A stretch of 21,812 nucleotides of DNA from a virus. The notes beneath the pieces were generated by a model. It did not search any database, had not been told where the DNA came from, and saw only the letters and a program-made list of their open reading frames with translations. The stretch is taken from IMG/VR virus record IMGVR_UViG_3300036770_008448, positions 1 through 21,812 of that record, one strand, 5' to 3'. Numbering within the stretch: position 1 is the first letter of the stretch; every line of letters begins with the position of its first letter. Shown here piece after piece: positions 13,773 through 19,432 of the stretch. Position numbers and translations under genes: made by a program.

Positions 13773-14066
13773 TTAGATCGTTCGCGCAGTGCGCACTAGC
13801 TTTCGGGCCATGGAAAATAAACGAAAAGAATGTAGCGCGGTGAGCAAAAGCAAAAAAAGTCGTTTGAAAATTACGTCGCTTTTAACGGGGGTAACCCCGC
13901 CCCAATCCACGCCCATACCACCCGCTACTGCTCTGTGTCTGTATCCGTTGCTACAGTTTGGCGGATTGGTTTGATCAGGAATGGTGATGAGTCGTTCGCA
14001 ATAGTCGCTGTTGTTGAGAATTTCCCCTACAAGCCCCAGGAACACCGATCTTTCCTGGGGCCCCAT
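13773..14066 (-). CDS. Unknown protein, 97 aa, possibly membrane-associated at C terminus
   Basis: ATG at 14066 with GGGGAAAG just upstream, one of the few purine-rich leaders in the window. It opens MGPQERSVFLGLVGEILNNS and ends with a hydrophobic then basic segment, KRLFLLLLTALHSFRLFSMA followed by RKLVRTARTI. A strong 10-bp hairpin (14033-14061) lies directly after the start codon. It follows the DUF7227-like gene by 14 nt. The hydrophobic C terminus may be a membrane segment. A plus-strand ORF (13789-13974) competes, but is less protein-like. Confidence 0.4.
   Translation of the reverse strand: MGPQERSVFLGLVGEILNNSDYCERLITIPDQTNPPNCSNGYRHRAVAGGMGVDWGGVTPVKSDVIFKRLFLLLLTALHSFRLFSMARKLVRTARTI
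14033..14061. other. 10-bp perfect hairpin at the start of the 97-aa ORF
   Basis: GCCCCAGGAA (14033-14042) pairs perfectly with TTCCTGGGGC (14052-14061), with a 9-nt loop. On the minus strand it begins a few bases after the ATG at 14066. No T-run; translation control or processing is possible. Confidence 0.5.
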
Positions 14067-14080
14067 CTTTCCCCGTAGCG

Positions 14081-14794
14081 TCAACCTGCGGCGCTCTGAG
14101 AGGCTTCCAGGCTAGCCTCCGCGCGCTTTTTGCCGGTACCATGGGCCAGGAAGCCAATGGCAACCCTTTTGCCGCGCTTGTGACACAGCATGCAGTCTGC
14201 GCAGGTTACAGTGTCGCTACGTTGTGCCGGACAAACTAGAACGATGTTGCCGGCTTGTGTGCGCCATTGCGTCCTAGTTTCATCGCTTTTCACTACAACG
14301 ACGGCAGGAAGATTGCAGGCGATTGTTTCATCCACTTGTGCCTCGCTTTCACAGCTTACGTTGATAGTGAACCCTGCGCGGTTTGCTTTCCTGATGAGAG
14401 AAAGATTCTCCCCTAGGGTTAGCTTGTGGTGAGTGTAAGTGTAGGCCCGCAAGTGTGACACTGCTAGGATCATCTTCCTGATAAAAGTTTCACTGATCTT
14501 TCCGTTATTGTGCGGAAGATCGCCGGCTTGGTTGTGGCGAAATGGCGAACCTGCAGGAAGGAAAGAAAGCTTATTCAGGAACTTGGCCCAACTTTCCCCA
14601 CGCTCGCCGCTGGTAACCTTAAGCCAGTGCAAGTTAAGCGGGCCAGACTGAGCGTAACAGCCGCCGCCATTCTCCGGCAGGAAAGGGCAGGAAGGGGAAC
14701 AAGTAGCCTTTGAACTTGTACTGACTGCCATCGGCCCGGTTTTGGCGTTGTCAGACTTAACGGTCAAATGGAAGGAACGCGCGGAAAGTTTCAT
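14081..14794 (-). CDS. DUF7227-like phage/plasmid protein, cysteine-rich
   Basis: 237 residues from the ATG at 14794 (the frame upstream to 14869 runs through the CTTT repeat). Motifs in order: MKLSARSFHLTVKSDNAKTG, KATCSPSCPFLPENGGGCYA, a RHNQAGDLP segment, RAYTYTHHK, KSDETRTQWR, VLVCPAQRSDTVTCADCMLC and RVAIGFLAHGTGKK. Two clusters of three or four cysteines suggest bound metal or an iron-sulfur cluster. I recognise this as a conserved family widespread in phages and plasmids (DUF7227 in recent annotations), function unknown. Its location beside the repeats and the origin-like region suggests a role in replication or maintenance, which is inference. Confidence 0.75.
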   Translation of the reverse strand: MKLSARSFHLTVKSDNAKTGPMAVSTSSKATCSPSCPFLPENGGGCYAQSGPLNLHWLKVTSGERGESWAKFLNKLSFLPAGSPFRHNQAGDLPHNNGKISETFIRKMILAVSHLRAYTYTHHKLTLGENLSLIRKANRAGFTINVSCESEAQVDETIACNLPAVVVVKSDETRTQWRTQAGNIVLVCPAQRSDTVTCADCMLCHKRGKRVAIGFLAHGTGKKRAEASLEASQSAAG

Positions 14795-14800
14795 GATTTG

Positions 14801-14833
14801 AAAGAAAGAAAGAAAGAAAGGAAAGAAAGAAAG
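14801..14833. repeat. Tetranucleotide tandem repeat (AAAG)n before the DUF7227-like gene
   Basis: Five AAAG units (14801-14820), one extra G, then three more AAAG units (14822-14833). On the minus strand this is a CTTT repeat ending only a few bases before the ATG at 14794, inside the 5' leader. Tetranucleotide repeats at such a position can change length by slippage. Confidence 0.85.
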
Positions 14834-14834
14834 C

Positions 14835-15050
14835 CTAGAAAGTTTCGCCCGGCTCATCCCATGCAACACGACGCCCGCTCATAGTCTGCCGATACTGCAG
14901 GGGCGGCAGGCTAGGGGCGGCGCCATTGCGAGACCTAGGGGCCGGCGGCATGGTCTCGCCCGGCATTACGGGGCGGCGCCATTGCGGGCGATCTGCAGGG
15001 AGACCATTGGCGCCCATAGTCCAAAACCCTAGAAGTTGTGAATCTTTCAT
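14835..15050 (-). CDS. Small proline/arginine-rich protein, 71 aa
   Basis: ATG at 15050, preceded by TACTTTCCTTTC, the pyrimidine-rich leader seen at many genes here. The product starts MKDSQLLGFWTMGANGLPA and is rich in Pro, Arg and Gly (PQWRRPVMPGETMPPAPRSR), probably disordered. A 17-bp direct repeat encodes parts of it. It ends just before the AAAG repeat and the DUF7227-like gene. Function unknown; the start overlaps the stop of a poorer upstream ORF (ATGA). Confidence 0.5.
   Translation of the reverse strand: MKDSQLLGFWTMGANGLPADRPQWRRPVMPGETMPPAPRSRNGAAPSLPPLQYRQTMSGRRVAWDEPGETF
14914..14986. repeat. 17-bp direct repeat pair
   Basis: GGGGCGGCGCCATTGCG occurs at 14914-14930 and 14970-14986, 56 bp apart, in different reading frames of the 71-residue ORF, so selection on protein sequence does not explain it. 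Confidence 0.75.
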
Positions 15051-15289
15051 GAAAGGAAAGTAGGAACTGCGGCGACCGTCTCCGATCGCTTGACGCCATC
15101 ATGCCGCCAATCTGGCCCACGGTCCAGGACCTTGGGACACTTGCGCAAGTGTCCCAAGGTCCTGGACGGTGTGGCGGTTTTGTGGTTTGGCCGATTGTCC
15201 AGGAGCCTACGGGGCGGCGACCATAAGGGGAAAGAAAGAAATCGCGCCCGCGCGGATACCATGCATCCCCCCACACTGTCAACCGCCAT
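15047..15289 (-). CDS. Doubtful ORF spanning the 46-bp palindrome, 80 aa
   Basis: The frame from ATG 15289 (or upstream 15352) ends in an ATGA overlap with the 71-residue gene, which is in its favour. The product reads MAVDSVGGCMVSARARFLSF and includes the palindrome translated as SRTLGHLRKCPKVLD. The opposite strand also has an open frame through the palindrome, so openness is weak evidence. Composition is Arg/Pro-rich. Possibly not translated. Confidence 0.25.
   Translation of the reverse strand: MAVDSVGGCMVSARARFLSFPLWSPPRRLLDNRPNHKTATPSRTLGHLRKCPKVLDRGPDWRHDGVKRSETVAAVPTFLS
15122..15167. repeat. Perfect 46-bp palindrome
   Basis: The left arm (15122-15144) and right arm (15145-15167) are exact reverse complements over 23 bp with no spacer; the centre is TTGCGCAA. 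Pairing continues imperfectly outward (15118-15120 with 15169-15171). There is no T-run. Symmetry of this length without a loop is known from telomere-resolution sites, dimer-resolution sites and origin structures. Confidence 0.9.
15253..15282 (-). promoter_or_regulatory. Candidate promoter reading toward the palindrome
   Basis: On the minus strand a perfect TTGACA (15282-15277), 18-nt spacer and TATCCG (15258-15253) preceded by TGG, an extended -10 form. It would transcribe the palindrome and the 71-residue gene. The -10 hexamer is weak. Confidence 0.35.
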
Positions 15290-15368
15290 TGTCACACTGC
15301 GCAACACCGCCGCCCATAGCGCGAGACGGGCGAGACTGAGCGCGATTGTCACATTCTGTAACGCGCTA

Positions 15369-15462
15369 TTTCCGATCGGCGAACCGGGGAATCGACTGGC
15401 CAGAATCCCCTATTCCCCACTAGGGAACCGGACAATAAAAGCGCACATTCCCGACCGGGGAA
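15369..15462. promoter_or_regulatory. Three TTCCC-N5-GGGAA operator-like palindromes
   Basis: TTCCC-CACTA-GGGAA (15413-15427) and TTCCC-GACCG-GGGAA (15448-15462) share perfect 5-bp arms with a 5-bp spacer; TTTCC-GATCG-GCGAA (15369-15383) is a diverged third copy. Additional GGGGAAT/ATTCCCC half-sites lie between them. Spacing of centres is 44 and 35 bp. Expected to bind a dimeric regulator. Confidence 0.65.
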
Positions 15463-15467
15463 CCGTA

Positions 15468-15476
15468 TTGTTCACA
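15468..15476 (+). promoter_or_regulatory. DnaA-box-like site
   Basis: TTGTTCACA differs from the DnaA consensus TTATNCACA at one position. It lies between the operators and the AT-rich inverted repeat. A single nonamer could occur by chance, so it counts only in this context. Confidence 0.3.
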
Positions 15477-15532
15477 ATCCCTTATATGATAAGCAATGCT
15501 GATAGATCAGGCCGGAATGATAAGATTTGCTT

Positions 15533-15572
15533 ATAATAGTACATTTGTACTATTATGCGGTTATGCGCATAA
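15533..15572. repeat. AT-rich inverted repeats beside the iterons
   Basis: ATAATAGTACA (15533-15543) and TGTACTATTAT (15546-15556) form a perfect 11-bp inverted repeat with a 2-nt centre, followed by the 12-bp palindrome TTATGCGCATAA (15561-15572). The 15480-15600 stretch is the AT-richest nearby and could be an unwinding region. No gene is seen from 15290 to 15719. Confidence 0.7.
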
Positions 15573-15601
15573 AAGCAATTGAGAATGCGTCGCAATTGCA
15601 A

Positions 15602-15710
15602 TAGATACCAAGCGAGCCGGACCCTAGATACCGAGCGAGCCGGACCCTTTTAGACTGCGAGCCGGGTCTTTTAGGCTCGCAGCCGGATCTTTTAAAACCA
15701 TAGCCGGACC
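15602..15710. repeat. Five iterons with AGCCGG core (origin-like)
   Basis: AGCCGG occurs at 15615, 15638, 15660, 15681 and 15702, spaced 23, 22, 21 and 21 bp, all in the same orientation. The first two units share GATACCRAGCGAGCCGGACC; later ones diverge but keep AGCCGGRYC and a TTTTA segment before it. Direct repeats of about 22 bp are the standard form of iterons that bind plasmid or phage replication initiators. The array ends 10 bp before the stop of the small gene at 15720. Confidence 0.75.
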
Positions 15711-15719
15711 TCACCAGCC

Positions 15720-15875
15720 TCACCAGTCTTCCTGCTTCTGAGCCGCTTCAATAGCGGCTTCTTCGTTGTCATACGGCCCTCCCACTTCATCCCCATCGTC
15801 TTCATACCAATACCAGCCTTCAACGAGTTCTGTGCCCTTGCAGCAGGCCTCAGAAAAATAATCAATGAGAATCAC
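15720..15875 (-). CDS. Small acidic protein, 51 aa
   Basis: GTG start at 15875, chosen because AGAGG lies 8 nt upstream and because stop-TC-start (TGATCGTG) matches three other junctions in this operon; TTG 15881 is the alternative. It begins MILIDYFSEACCKGTELVEG and continues WYWYEDDGDEVGGPYDNEEA, a compact pattern common in small phage proteins (WYWYDEDG..GPYDS). Last gene of the operon before the iterons. Function unknown. Confidence 0.65.
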   Translation of the reverse strand: MILIDYFSEACCKGTELVEGWYWYEDDGDEVGGPYDNEEAAIEAAQKQEDW

Positions 15876-15877
15876 GA

Positions 15878-16183
15878 TCAAGCCCTCTTGAATTTGGCGA
15901 GGTGAAGGTTCCACAATCCTTTGCCGATGCTGCCAGGCCTGTAGAGCACGTAGCACTTAGGACCAAGCACCATACAGCCCTCTCCATCATCAATAGGCTC
16001 TGCTTCATCCACCCAGAAGCCTTTACATTCTCCATTGTCATCAAACACTCCTATTTGATAGTCTCCGTCTTCTATGCACAGTCTCACATGGAAAAGGAGT
16101 TCTTTGAGAGAGCTGGCCTGATAGATGCCTTGCGTGGGAGGAAAATAAGGGCCGTTGTCAGAATAGTTGCGAATGGTGATCAT
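15878..16183 (-). CDS. Small protein, 101 aa
   Basis: ATG at 16183 in a 4-nt overlap with the previous stop. It starts MITIRNYSDNGPYFPPTQGI, then has YQIGVFDDNGECKGFWVDEA and GCMVLGPKCYVLYRPGSIGK. Beta-rich with several Gly-Asp turns. No family recognised. Middle gene of a five- to six-gene operon of tiny proteins. Confidence 0.65.
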   Translation of the reverse strand: MITIRNYSDNGPYFPPTQGIYQASSLKELLFHVRLCIEDGDYQIGVFDDNGECKGFWVDEAEPIDDGEGCMVLGPKCYVLYRPGSIGKGLWNLHLAKFKRA

Positions 16184-16335
16184 TGATCTTCTCCTCTGAT
16201 GAGTTCAGTGACGGAATAATTGGTGCCAGCTTCTTTGTAAATCAAATGGAGCTGATCACGCTCTTCTTCAGACTGAGCATAGTCTTCATAACCTTGATCG
16301 TCTTTGAACAGCCAAACAATGGAAAGGGCGGTCAT
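16180..16335 (-). CDS. Small acidic protein, 51 aa
   Basis: ATG at 16335 follows the previous stop as TGATCATG; its own TGA overlaps the next ATG (ATGA). It opens MTALSIVWLFKDDQGYEDYA and is acidic, with a helical middle (SEEERDQLHLIYKEAG). Unknown function; operon context supports it as real. Confidence 0.65.
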   Translation of the reverse strand: MTALSIVWLFKDDQGYEDYAQSEEERDQLHLIYKEAGTNYSVTELIRGEDQ

Positions 16336-16337
16336 GA

Positions 16338-16523
16338 TCAGTCCTCAATAATGCGAAAATCAGGATCGTTTGTTTTCTTTATCCATCGACATTGATTATG
16401 CTGCGGCAGCACAATGAAAAGCTTGTCGTGGTGATCTTGCTCAACAATGGCAGTAGTGATAGTGGTGCCAATGCGGCTACGGCCTTTGTTGCTGATGGCC
16501 AGGATGTTGATTGCGTCTTGCAT
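16338..16523 (-). CDS. Small protein, 61 aa
   Basis: ATG at 16523. It begins MQDAINILAISNKGRSRIGT and continues as beta strands (TTAIVEQDHHDKLFIVLPQH) then CRWIKKTNDPDFRIIED. Likely a small beta barrel. Its start lies inside the end of the basic 53-residue ORF. Function unknown. Confidence 0.65.
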   Translation of the reverse strand: MQDAINILAISNKGRSRIGTTITTAIVEQDHHDKLFIVLPQHNQCRWIKKTNDPDFRIIED

Positions 16524-16638
16524 GATGGAGCTGGTTGAGAAGGGCTTGTCTGCGGGCTCTGGCGGCCCTTAGGGCTTGTGGCTTGAGCCTCCGCTTGGGA
16601 GGCTTGCCGCTGTTGTGCTGGTGGTTAGGCACTTGCAT
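16477..16638 (-). CDS. Very basic small protein, 53 aa
   Basis: ATG 16638 overlaps the stop of the preceding gene by 14 nt; the end overlaps the next start by 47 nt. The product is rich in Arg, Lys, Gln, Asn and His (KPPKRRLKPQALRAARARRQ) and would be disordered or nucleic-acid-binding. The long overlap is a caution, but without it there would be a 101-nt gap in an otherwise gapless operon. Confidence 0.4.
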   Translation of the reverse strand: MQVPNHQHNSGKPPKRRLKPQALRAARARRQALLNQLHHARRNQHPGHQQQRP

Positions 16639-16801
16639 GGTTGAACACCGGTCGTATCCAGTGGCGATTGGCGGGGAAGCACTGTTGCATTTCTTGCTGC
16701 CAGAGCAGGGCTTCTTCACGATCGGGGCCGGTGAAGCCGCACTGGCGAATGGCTCCATCAGGGGTTTGCTCGAAAAGGCGGAAGAGAACGATGGTTTGCA
16801 T
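16625..16801 (-). CDS. Small protein, 58 aa
   Basis: ATG at 16801 to TAA at 16625-16627. It begins MQTIVLFRLFEQTPDGAIRQ, then GFTGPDREEALLWQQEMQQC: two beta strands followed by a helix, and ends WIRPVFNHASA. It is the first gene after the terminator at 16852-16876, so it probably heads an operon of small genes reaching 15720. Function unknown. Confidence 0.6.
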   Translation of the reverse strand: MQTIVLFRLFEQTPDGAIRQCGFTGPDREEALLWQQEMQQCFPANRHWIRPVFNHASA

Positions 16802-16851
16802 GGCTGGAAATCGGTGGAGAGCCCCTCGGCTCGTTGAAACAACAATAAAAC

Positions 16852-16876
16852 AAAAAGGGGCCGTTTCCAGCCCCTT
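16852..16876 (-). terminator. Intrinsic terminator after the DUF932 region
   Basis: Stem AAGGGGC (16855-16861) / GCCCCTT (16870-16876) with an 8-nt loop, followed on the minus strand by TTTTTGTTTTATT. A strong terminator just downstream of the stop at 16905. Confidence 0.8.
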
Positions 16877-16904
16877 AAACGATCACTGTTGCTTATCTTT
16901 ACAA

Positions 16905-17120
16905 TCAGGCCGCCAGAGCCAGGGCATGGGCTTTGGTGATGGTGGCAGCACCAGTGCCCCACCATTGGCTTTCCAGGCGCCTGCGAGCAGCCTCGATGTC
17001 ATCACCACGACCAGCCTCGTGCGTCACCCACTCGGTGATGGCGTTGTAGGCGCCCCAGTAGGTGCCTTGCACGCCTTTGATGTCGAAGCCAATGCCGTCA
17101 CCAGCAAACTTGTTGGCCAC
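16905..17120 (-). pseudogene. C-terminal piece of the DUF932 protein, separated by in-frame TAG
   Basis: This 71-residue segment is in the same frame as the DUF932 gene, beginning three codons after its TAG. It reads ANKFAGDGIGFDIKGVQGTY, WGAYNAITEWVTHEAGRGDD and LESQWWGTGAATITKAHALA. GT-W-AYNA-TE-V-H is the conserved C-terminal signature of DUF932 proteins, so the piece belongs to the same protein. A GTG at 17120 could restart translation. It may be a separate chain, a readthrough extension or a broken end. Confidence 0.75.
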
Positions 17121-17126
17121 GCTGTC

Positions 17127-17915
17127 CTACTGAGGCAGGTCAGCCAGTGTCTTGGGACGAGCAGTGGTCTTATCGCCGCGCTTAGCGTTGACAGTGCCAG
17201 CCAGTTGGTCAGCAAACACGGCTTCGCAATAGGCCTTGAACTGAGCACTGGTGCAGGGCTTTGCCGCCATTGCTTCCAGCTCCTCAAGCCCGGCAGTAAA
17301 TTGCTGGCGCTTGATGTCAATGATTTCGGGAAGCCTCTCGATCATTGCATTGGCGTTCATCGTGTGGCGAATGCTGATACGCTTGCCTTTGCCGGTGGCA
17401 CCAGTGTGTTCGGCATGGCCAAGAGCAGCGCTGAGCGTGTTGGCACAAACCACTCTCACGGGAGTGAAGAGGGTTTGGAAGGCGATGGAACCATCGTGGC
17501 TAGTGGCGCCAACAATGTACTGACAGATTTCATCACCCTTGAGCACTTCGCCTTCTGCGCCATTGATTTTGGCAGTGAAGGTGACTTTACGGCCCTCGTC
17601 GAGCACGCACACTGCGCTCATTTCTGCATCTTCGTGCAGGGCCTCGGCCAGACGAATGAGCTGTTCGTTCTGCACGAGCGTGTAGCTTTCTTTCTGAACG
17701 GAAAGCACTTTCCCATTGTCACCACGAGTGATGGCCTGGAAGCCTTCAATGGGCTGGCCAGCGGGATCAAAGATGGGAGTGCTGATGACTTCCCAGTCGG
17801 CTTCGCCAAGGGCAAAAGCTTCGCGAGCAGGGAGGGTGCCATCCACCACGTGACCAAGCTTGTGCCAAGCGGCTTGGCCGTGGAAGAAAGCGCCGGAAGA
17901 AAATTGATGAGCCAT
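17127..17915 (-). CDS. DUF932 (TIGR03299-type) phage/plasmid protein, amber-terminated
   Basis: 262 residues from the ATG at 17915. It begins MAHQFSSGAFFHGQAAWHKL, followed by GEADWEVISTPIF, a LSVQKESYTLVQNEQ segment, a KVTFTAKINGAE strand and FQTLFTPVRVVCANTLSAAL, the standard motif order of the DUF932 family. These occur in phages, plasmids and mobile elements; function unknown, perhaps linked to replication or host interference. The frame ends TLADLPQ-TAG and then continues with the missing C-terminal domain (16905-17120). A promoter-like TTGACT-N17-TAACTT lies upstream. Confidence 0.85.
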   Translation of the reverse strand: MAHQFSSGAFFHGQAAWHKLGHVVDGTLPAREAFALGEADWEVISTPIFDPAGQPIEGFQAITRGDNGKVLSVQKESYTLVQNEQLIRLAEALHEDAEMSAVCVLDEGRKVTFTAKINGAEGEVLKGDEICQYIVGATSHDGSIAFQTLFTPVRVVCANTLSAALGHAEHTGATGKGKRISIRHTMNANAMIERLPEIIDIKRQQFTAGLEELEAMAAKPCTSAQFKAYCEAVFADQLAGTVNAKRGDKTTARPKTLADLPQ

Positions 17916-17957
17916 GGGTTTGGAGAGAAGGGAGCGGGGTCGAGCCGCTTGATCCAA

Positions 17958-17986
17958 AAGTTAGCCCTTGTTCCGACAAAAGTCAA
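17958..17986 (-). promoter_or_regulatory. Candidate promoter for the DUF932 gene
   Basis: On the minus strand TTGACT (17986-17981), 17-nt spacer, TAACTT (17963-17958), about 43 nt before the ATG at 17915. Spacing is ideal and both boxes differ from consensus at one or two positions. Confidence 0.5.
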
Positions 17987-18019
17987 ATGGAGCAAGGGCC
18001 AGTTAACAAATCGTCACAA

Positions 18020-18280
18020 TCAACGACGTTGGTCGCAAATGCCAGCGAGCATCTCGCCCACATAAGCCTGAACAGCACGAAGCTGATCAAAAGCATCGTC
18101 ACGCTCAGCACGAGCCTGGTAGTAGGCGCCAGGCGCTTGCGGATAGAAATCCCGACCATTCAACTCGGCTTTTGCCAGGGCATCAATGGCCTTGTCAATG
18201 GCATCGTACGCAGCAGCGTAACCATCGCGCAGCGTGGTAAAGCCGGTGCCGTTGAGATGGACGGTAGGAACGGTTGCCAT
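18020..18280 (-). CDS. Small helical protein that accompanies DUF932, 86 aa
   Basis: ATG at 18280, following the previous stop as TGATCATG. It begins MATVPTVHLNGTGFTTLRDG and continues with helices (AYDAIDKAIDALAKAELNGR), then DFYPQAPGAYYQARAERDDA. I recall similar VHLNGT..YPQ.PGA proteins beside DUF932 genes in phages and plasmids; function unknown. A 104-nt gap with the candidate promoter separates it from DUF932. Confidence 0.75.
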   Translation of the reverse strand: MATVPTVHLNGTGFTTLRDGYAAAYDAIDKAIDALAKAELNGRDFYPQAPGAYYQARAERDDAFDQLRAVQAYVGEMLAGICDQRR

Positions 18281-18282
18281 GA

Positions 18283-18534
18283 TCAGAGGCTCTTGTAGGA
18301 GAAAGTGACGTTGCTAATGGCAGGGTTGATGTCCTTCCAGGATTGCAGGTAGTAAGCGGAAGCTGGCACCACCCACAAGCCAAGGTTTGAAACAATGGGG
18401 GGCTCGTGCTCGGGGAAGGCAAGACGCTCTACTTCCTTGCTGGTGTGTTCGGCAATGGTGCCATCAGTGAAGTGGAGCAGTTCTTTGCGGAGGTAGCGGC
18501 GGATGGGACCGCTGTGTTGGGAGTAGTTGACCAT
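18283..18534 (-). CDS. Unknown protein, 83 aa
   Basis: From the ATG at 18534, preceded by ACCTTCCTTTCCTCCC. It starts MVNYSQHSGPIRRYLRKELL and contains HFTDGTIAEHTSKEVERLAF and NLGLWVVPASAYYLQSWKDI. The upstream frame to 18615 is ruled out by composition and by a GGAGGG/CCCTCC hairpin (18586-18608) in the leader. No family recognised. Confidence 0.65.
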   Translation of the reverse strand: MVNYSQHSGPIRRYLRKELLHFTDGTIAEHTSKEVERLAFPEHEPPIVSNLGLWVVPASAYYLQSWKDINPAISNVTFSYKSL

Positions 18535-18619
18535 GGGAGGAAAGGAAGGTGGACCTCGCGGCCCTGTGACAGTAATGTACAGGCAGGAGGGGCCTGGCCA
18601 GTCCCTCCGCAACAATTGT

Positions 18620-18802
18620 TTACAAACGGCCTGGGCTCTGCGTGCCCTGTACCACCATGAACGTTTTGGTGATGAACACGGCCTTGAGGCTTCTGGCTTG
18701 TCGTTCTAGGGCTTGCCTGTCAGGGCTGGAGTCGAGCATGGTCCATGCCATGTCCGACAGTGCCCATAGGCTCCAGAAGTTGTCGCGATCAAGAACTGCC
18801 AT
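18620..18802 (-). CDS. Small protein, 60 aa
   Basis: ATG at 18802 after the junction TAATCATG. It starts MAVLDRDNFWSLWALSDMAW and has a basic middle helix (DRQALERQARSLKAVFITKT) before a Gly/Ser-rich tail. The Trp-rich amphipathic N terminus might contact a membrane or a partner. Function unknown. Confidence 0.6.
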   Translation of the reverse strand: MAVLDRDNFWSLWALSDMAWTMLDSSPDRQALERQARSLKAVFITKTFMVVQGTQSPGRL

Positions 18803-18804
18803 GA

Positions 18805-19083
18805 TTAGAACACCAGCTCCTTACCATTGGCCTTGATGCTGGTCACGCGCTCGCAATCAAACGAACGCCAGGCTCCTTGCCCTTCCTTGCGGGCGATGGC
18901 GAAATCGCGGCAGCGGATGATCGAGGGCTTCTTGAGAGCATGGCCCGTGCCCTTGATTTCTTGCGAGTCGCGAGGGTTGAACTGAAGCTTGCGCACGGCG
19001 CCATCAGCCTTGACAAACTGCACGCTGATGATGCTGCTGCCAGCCTCGAAAACGAACTGCTTAATGATGCTGGTTTTGTCCAT
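18805..19083 (-). CDS. WYL_2 / Sm-like SH3-fold protein
   Basis: 92 residues from the ATG at 19083; the frame continues to 19164 but that part lacks family features. It contains IISVQFVKADGAVRKLQFNP, a QEIKGTGHAL segment and RDFAIARKEGQGAWRSFDCE followed by RVTSIKANGKELVF. The order V-x-F-x-K-x-D-G-x-x-R ... IKG-x-G ... WRS ... RV--I---G matches the WYL_2 (DUF2693) family of phage proteins with an Sm-like beta barrel. The molecular role is unknown; nucleic acid binding is suspected from the fold. The leader CTTTCCCTTCCCTCCA is pyrimidine-rich. Confidence 0.75.
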   Translation of the reverse strand: MDKTSIIKQFVFEAGSSIISVQFVKADGAVRKLQFNPRDSQEIKGTGHALKKPSIIRCRDFAIARKEGQGAWRSFDCERVTSIKANGKELVF

Positions 19084-19163
19084 TGGAGGGAAGGGAAAGG
19101 TGGGCTCGCGCCCTTGGTGACCATGATCGCTGGTCCGAGGCCTTTTGTGAAGCCCCTGGGCCA

Positions 19164-19346
19164 TTAGCGCTGCTTATGGGTAATAGTGCTGGGCAAGTGC
19201 TCAAAGCGACAGTACTGTTGAGGATGGTGCTCTATGCATTTGGAGTAGGCTTGCTGATTGTCTGGCTGCTGGGGATGGGTCACATAGGACCAGGCCAGAA
19301 CAGTGAGCATGCCAGAAAGCGCAGCAAAAGCAAAGAAGGACTGCAT
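19164..19346 (-). CDS. Small signal-anchored protein with two cysteines, 60 aa
   Basis: ATG at 19346 (leader CCTCTTTTCC). The N terminus MQSFFAFAALSGMLTVLAWS is a membrane segment with few charges, followed by a soluble part holding CIEHHPQQYCRFEH. Small single-pass proteins with a C-x7-C motif like this are common in phages near lysis genes, and an Rz-like or spanin role is conceivable. The longer ORF to 19577 is mostly a shadow of the RlpA-like gene and terminator. Confidence 0.65.
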   Translation of the reverse strand: MQSFFAFAALSGMLTVLAWSYVTHPQQPDNQQAYSKCIEHHPQQYCRFEHLPSTITHKQR

Positions 19347-19432
19347 GGAAAAGAGGCGAACCAGCTCACAATACCGAGCCAGCCCGCCCCCATTGAGCCT
19401 TTGTTGCTTTTTGCAATACAAGGCCAGCCGGC

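Noticed and set aside
15090-15536. Plus-strand ORF through the palindrome and operators, 148 codons
   Set aside because: Its N-terminal part repeats the minus-strand peptide because the palindrome reads the same on both strands, and the rest covers operator repeats; composition is not protein-like.
16641-18065. Long plus-strand ORF of 474 codons opposite the DUF932 gene
   Set aside because: It is antisense to a clear family match, and its product has no recognisable motif; it arises from codon bias of the DUF932 strand.
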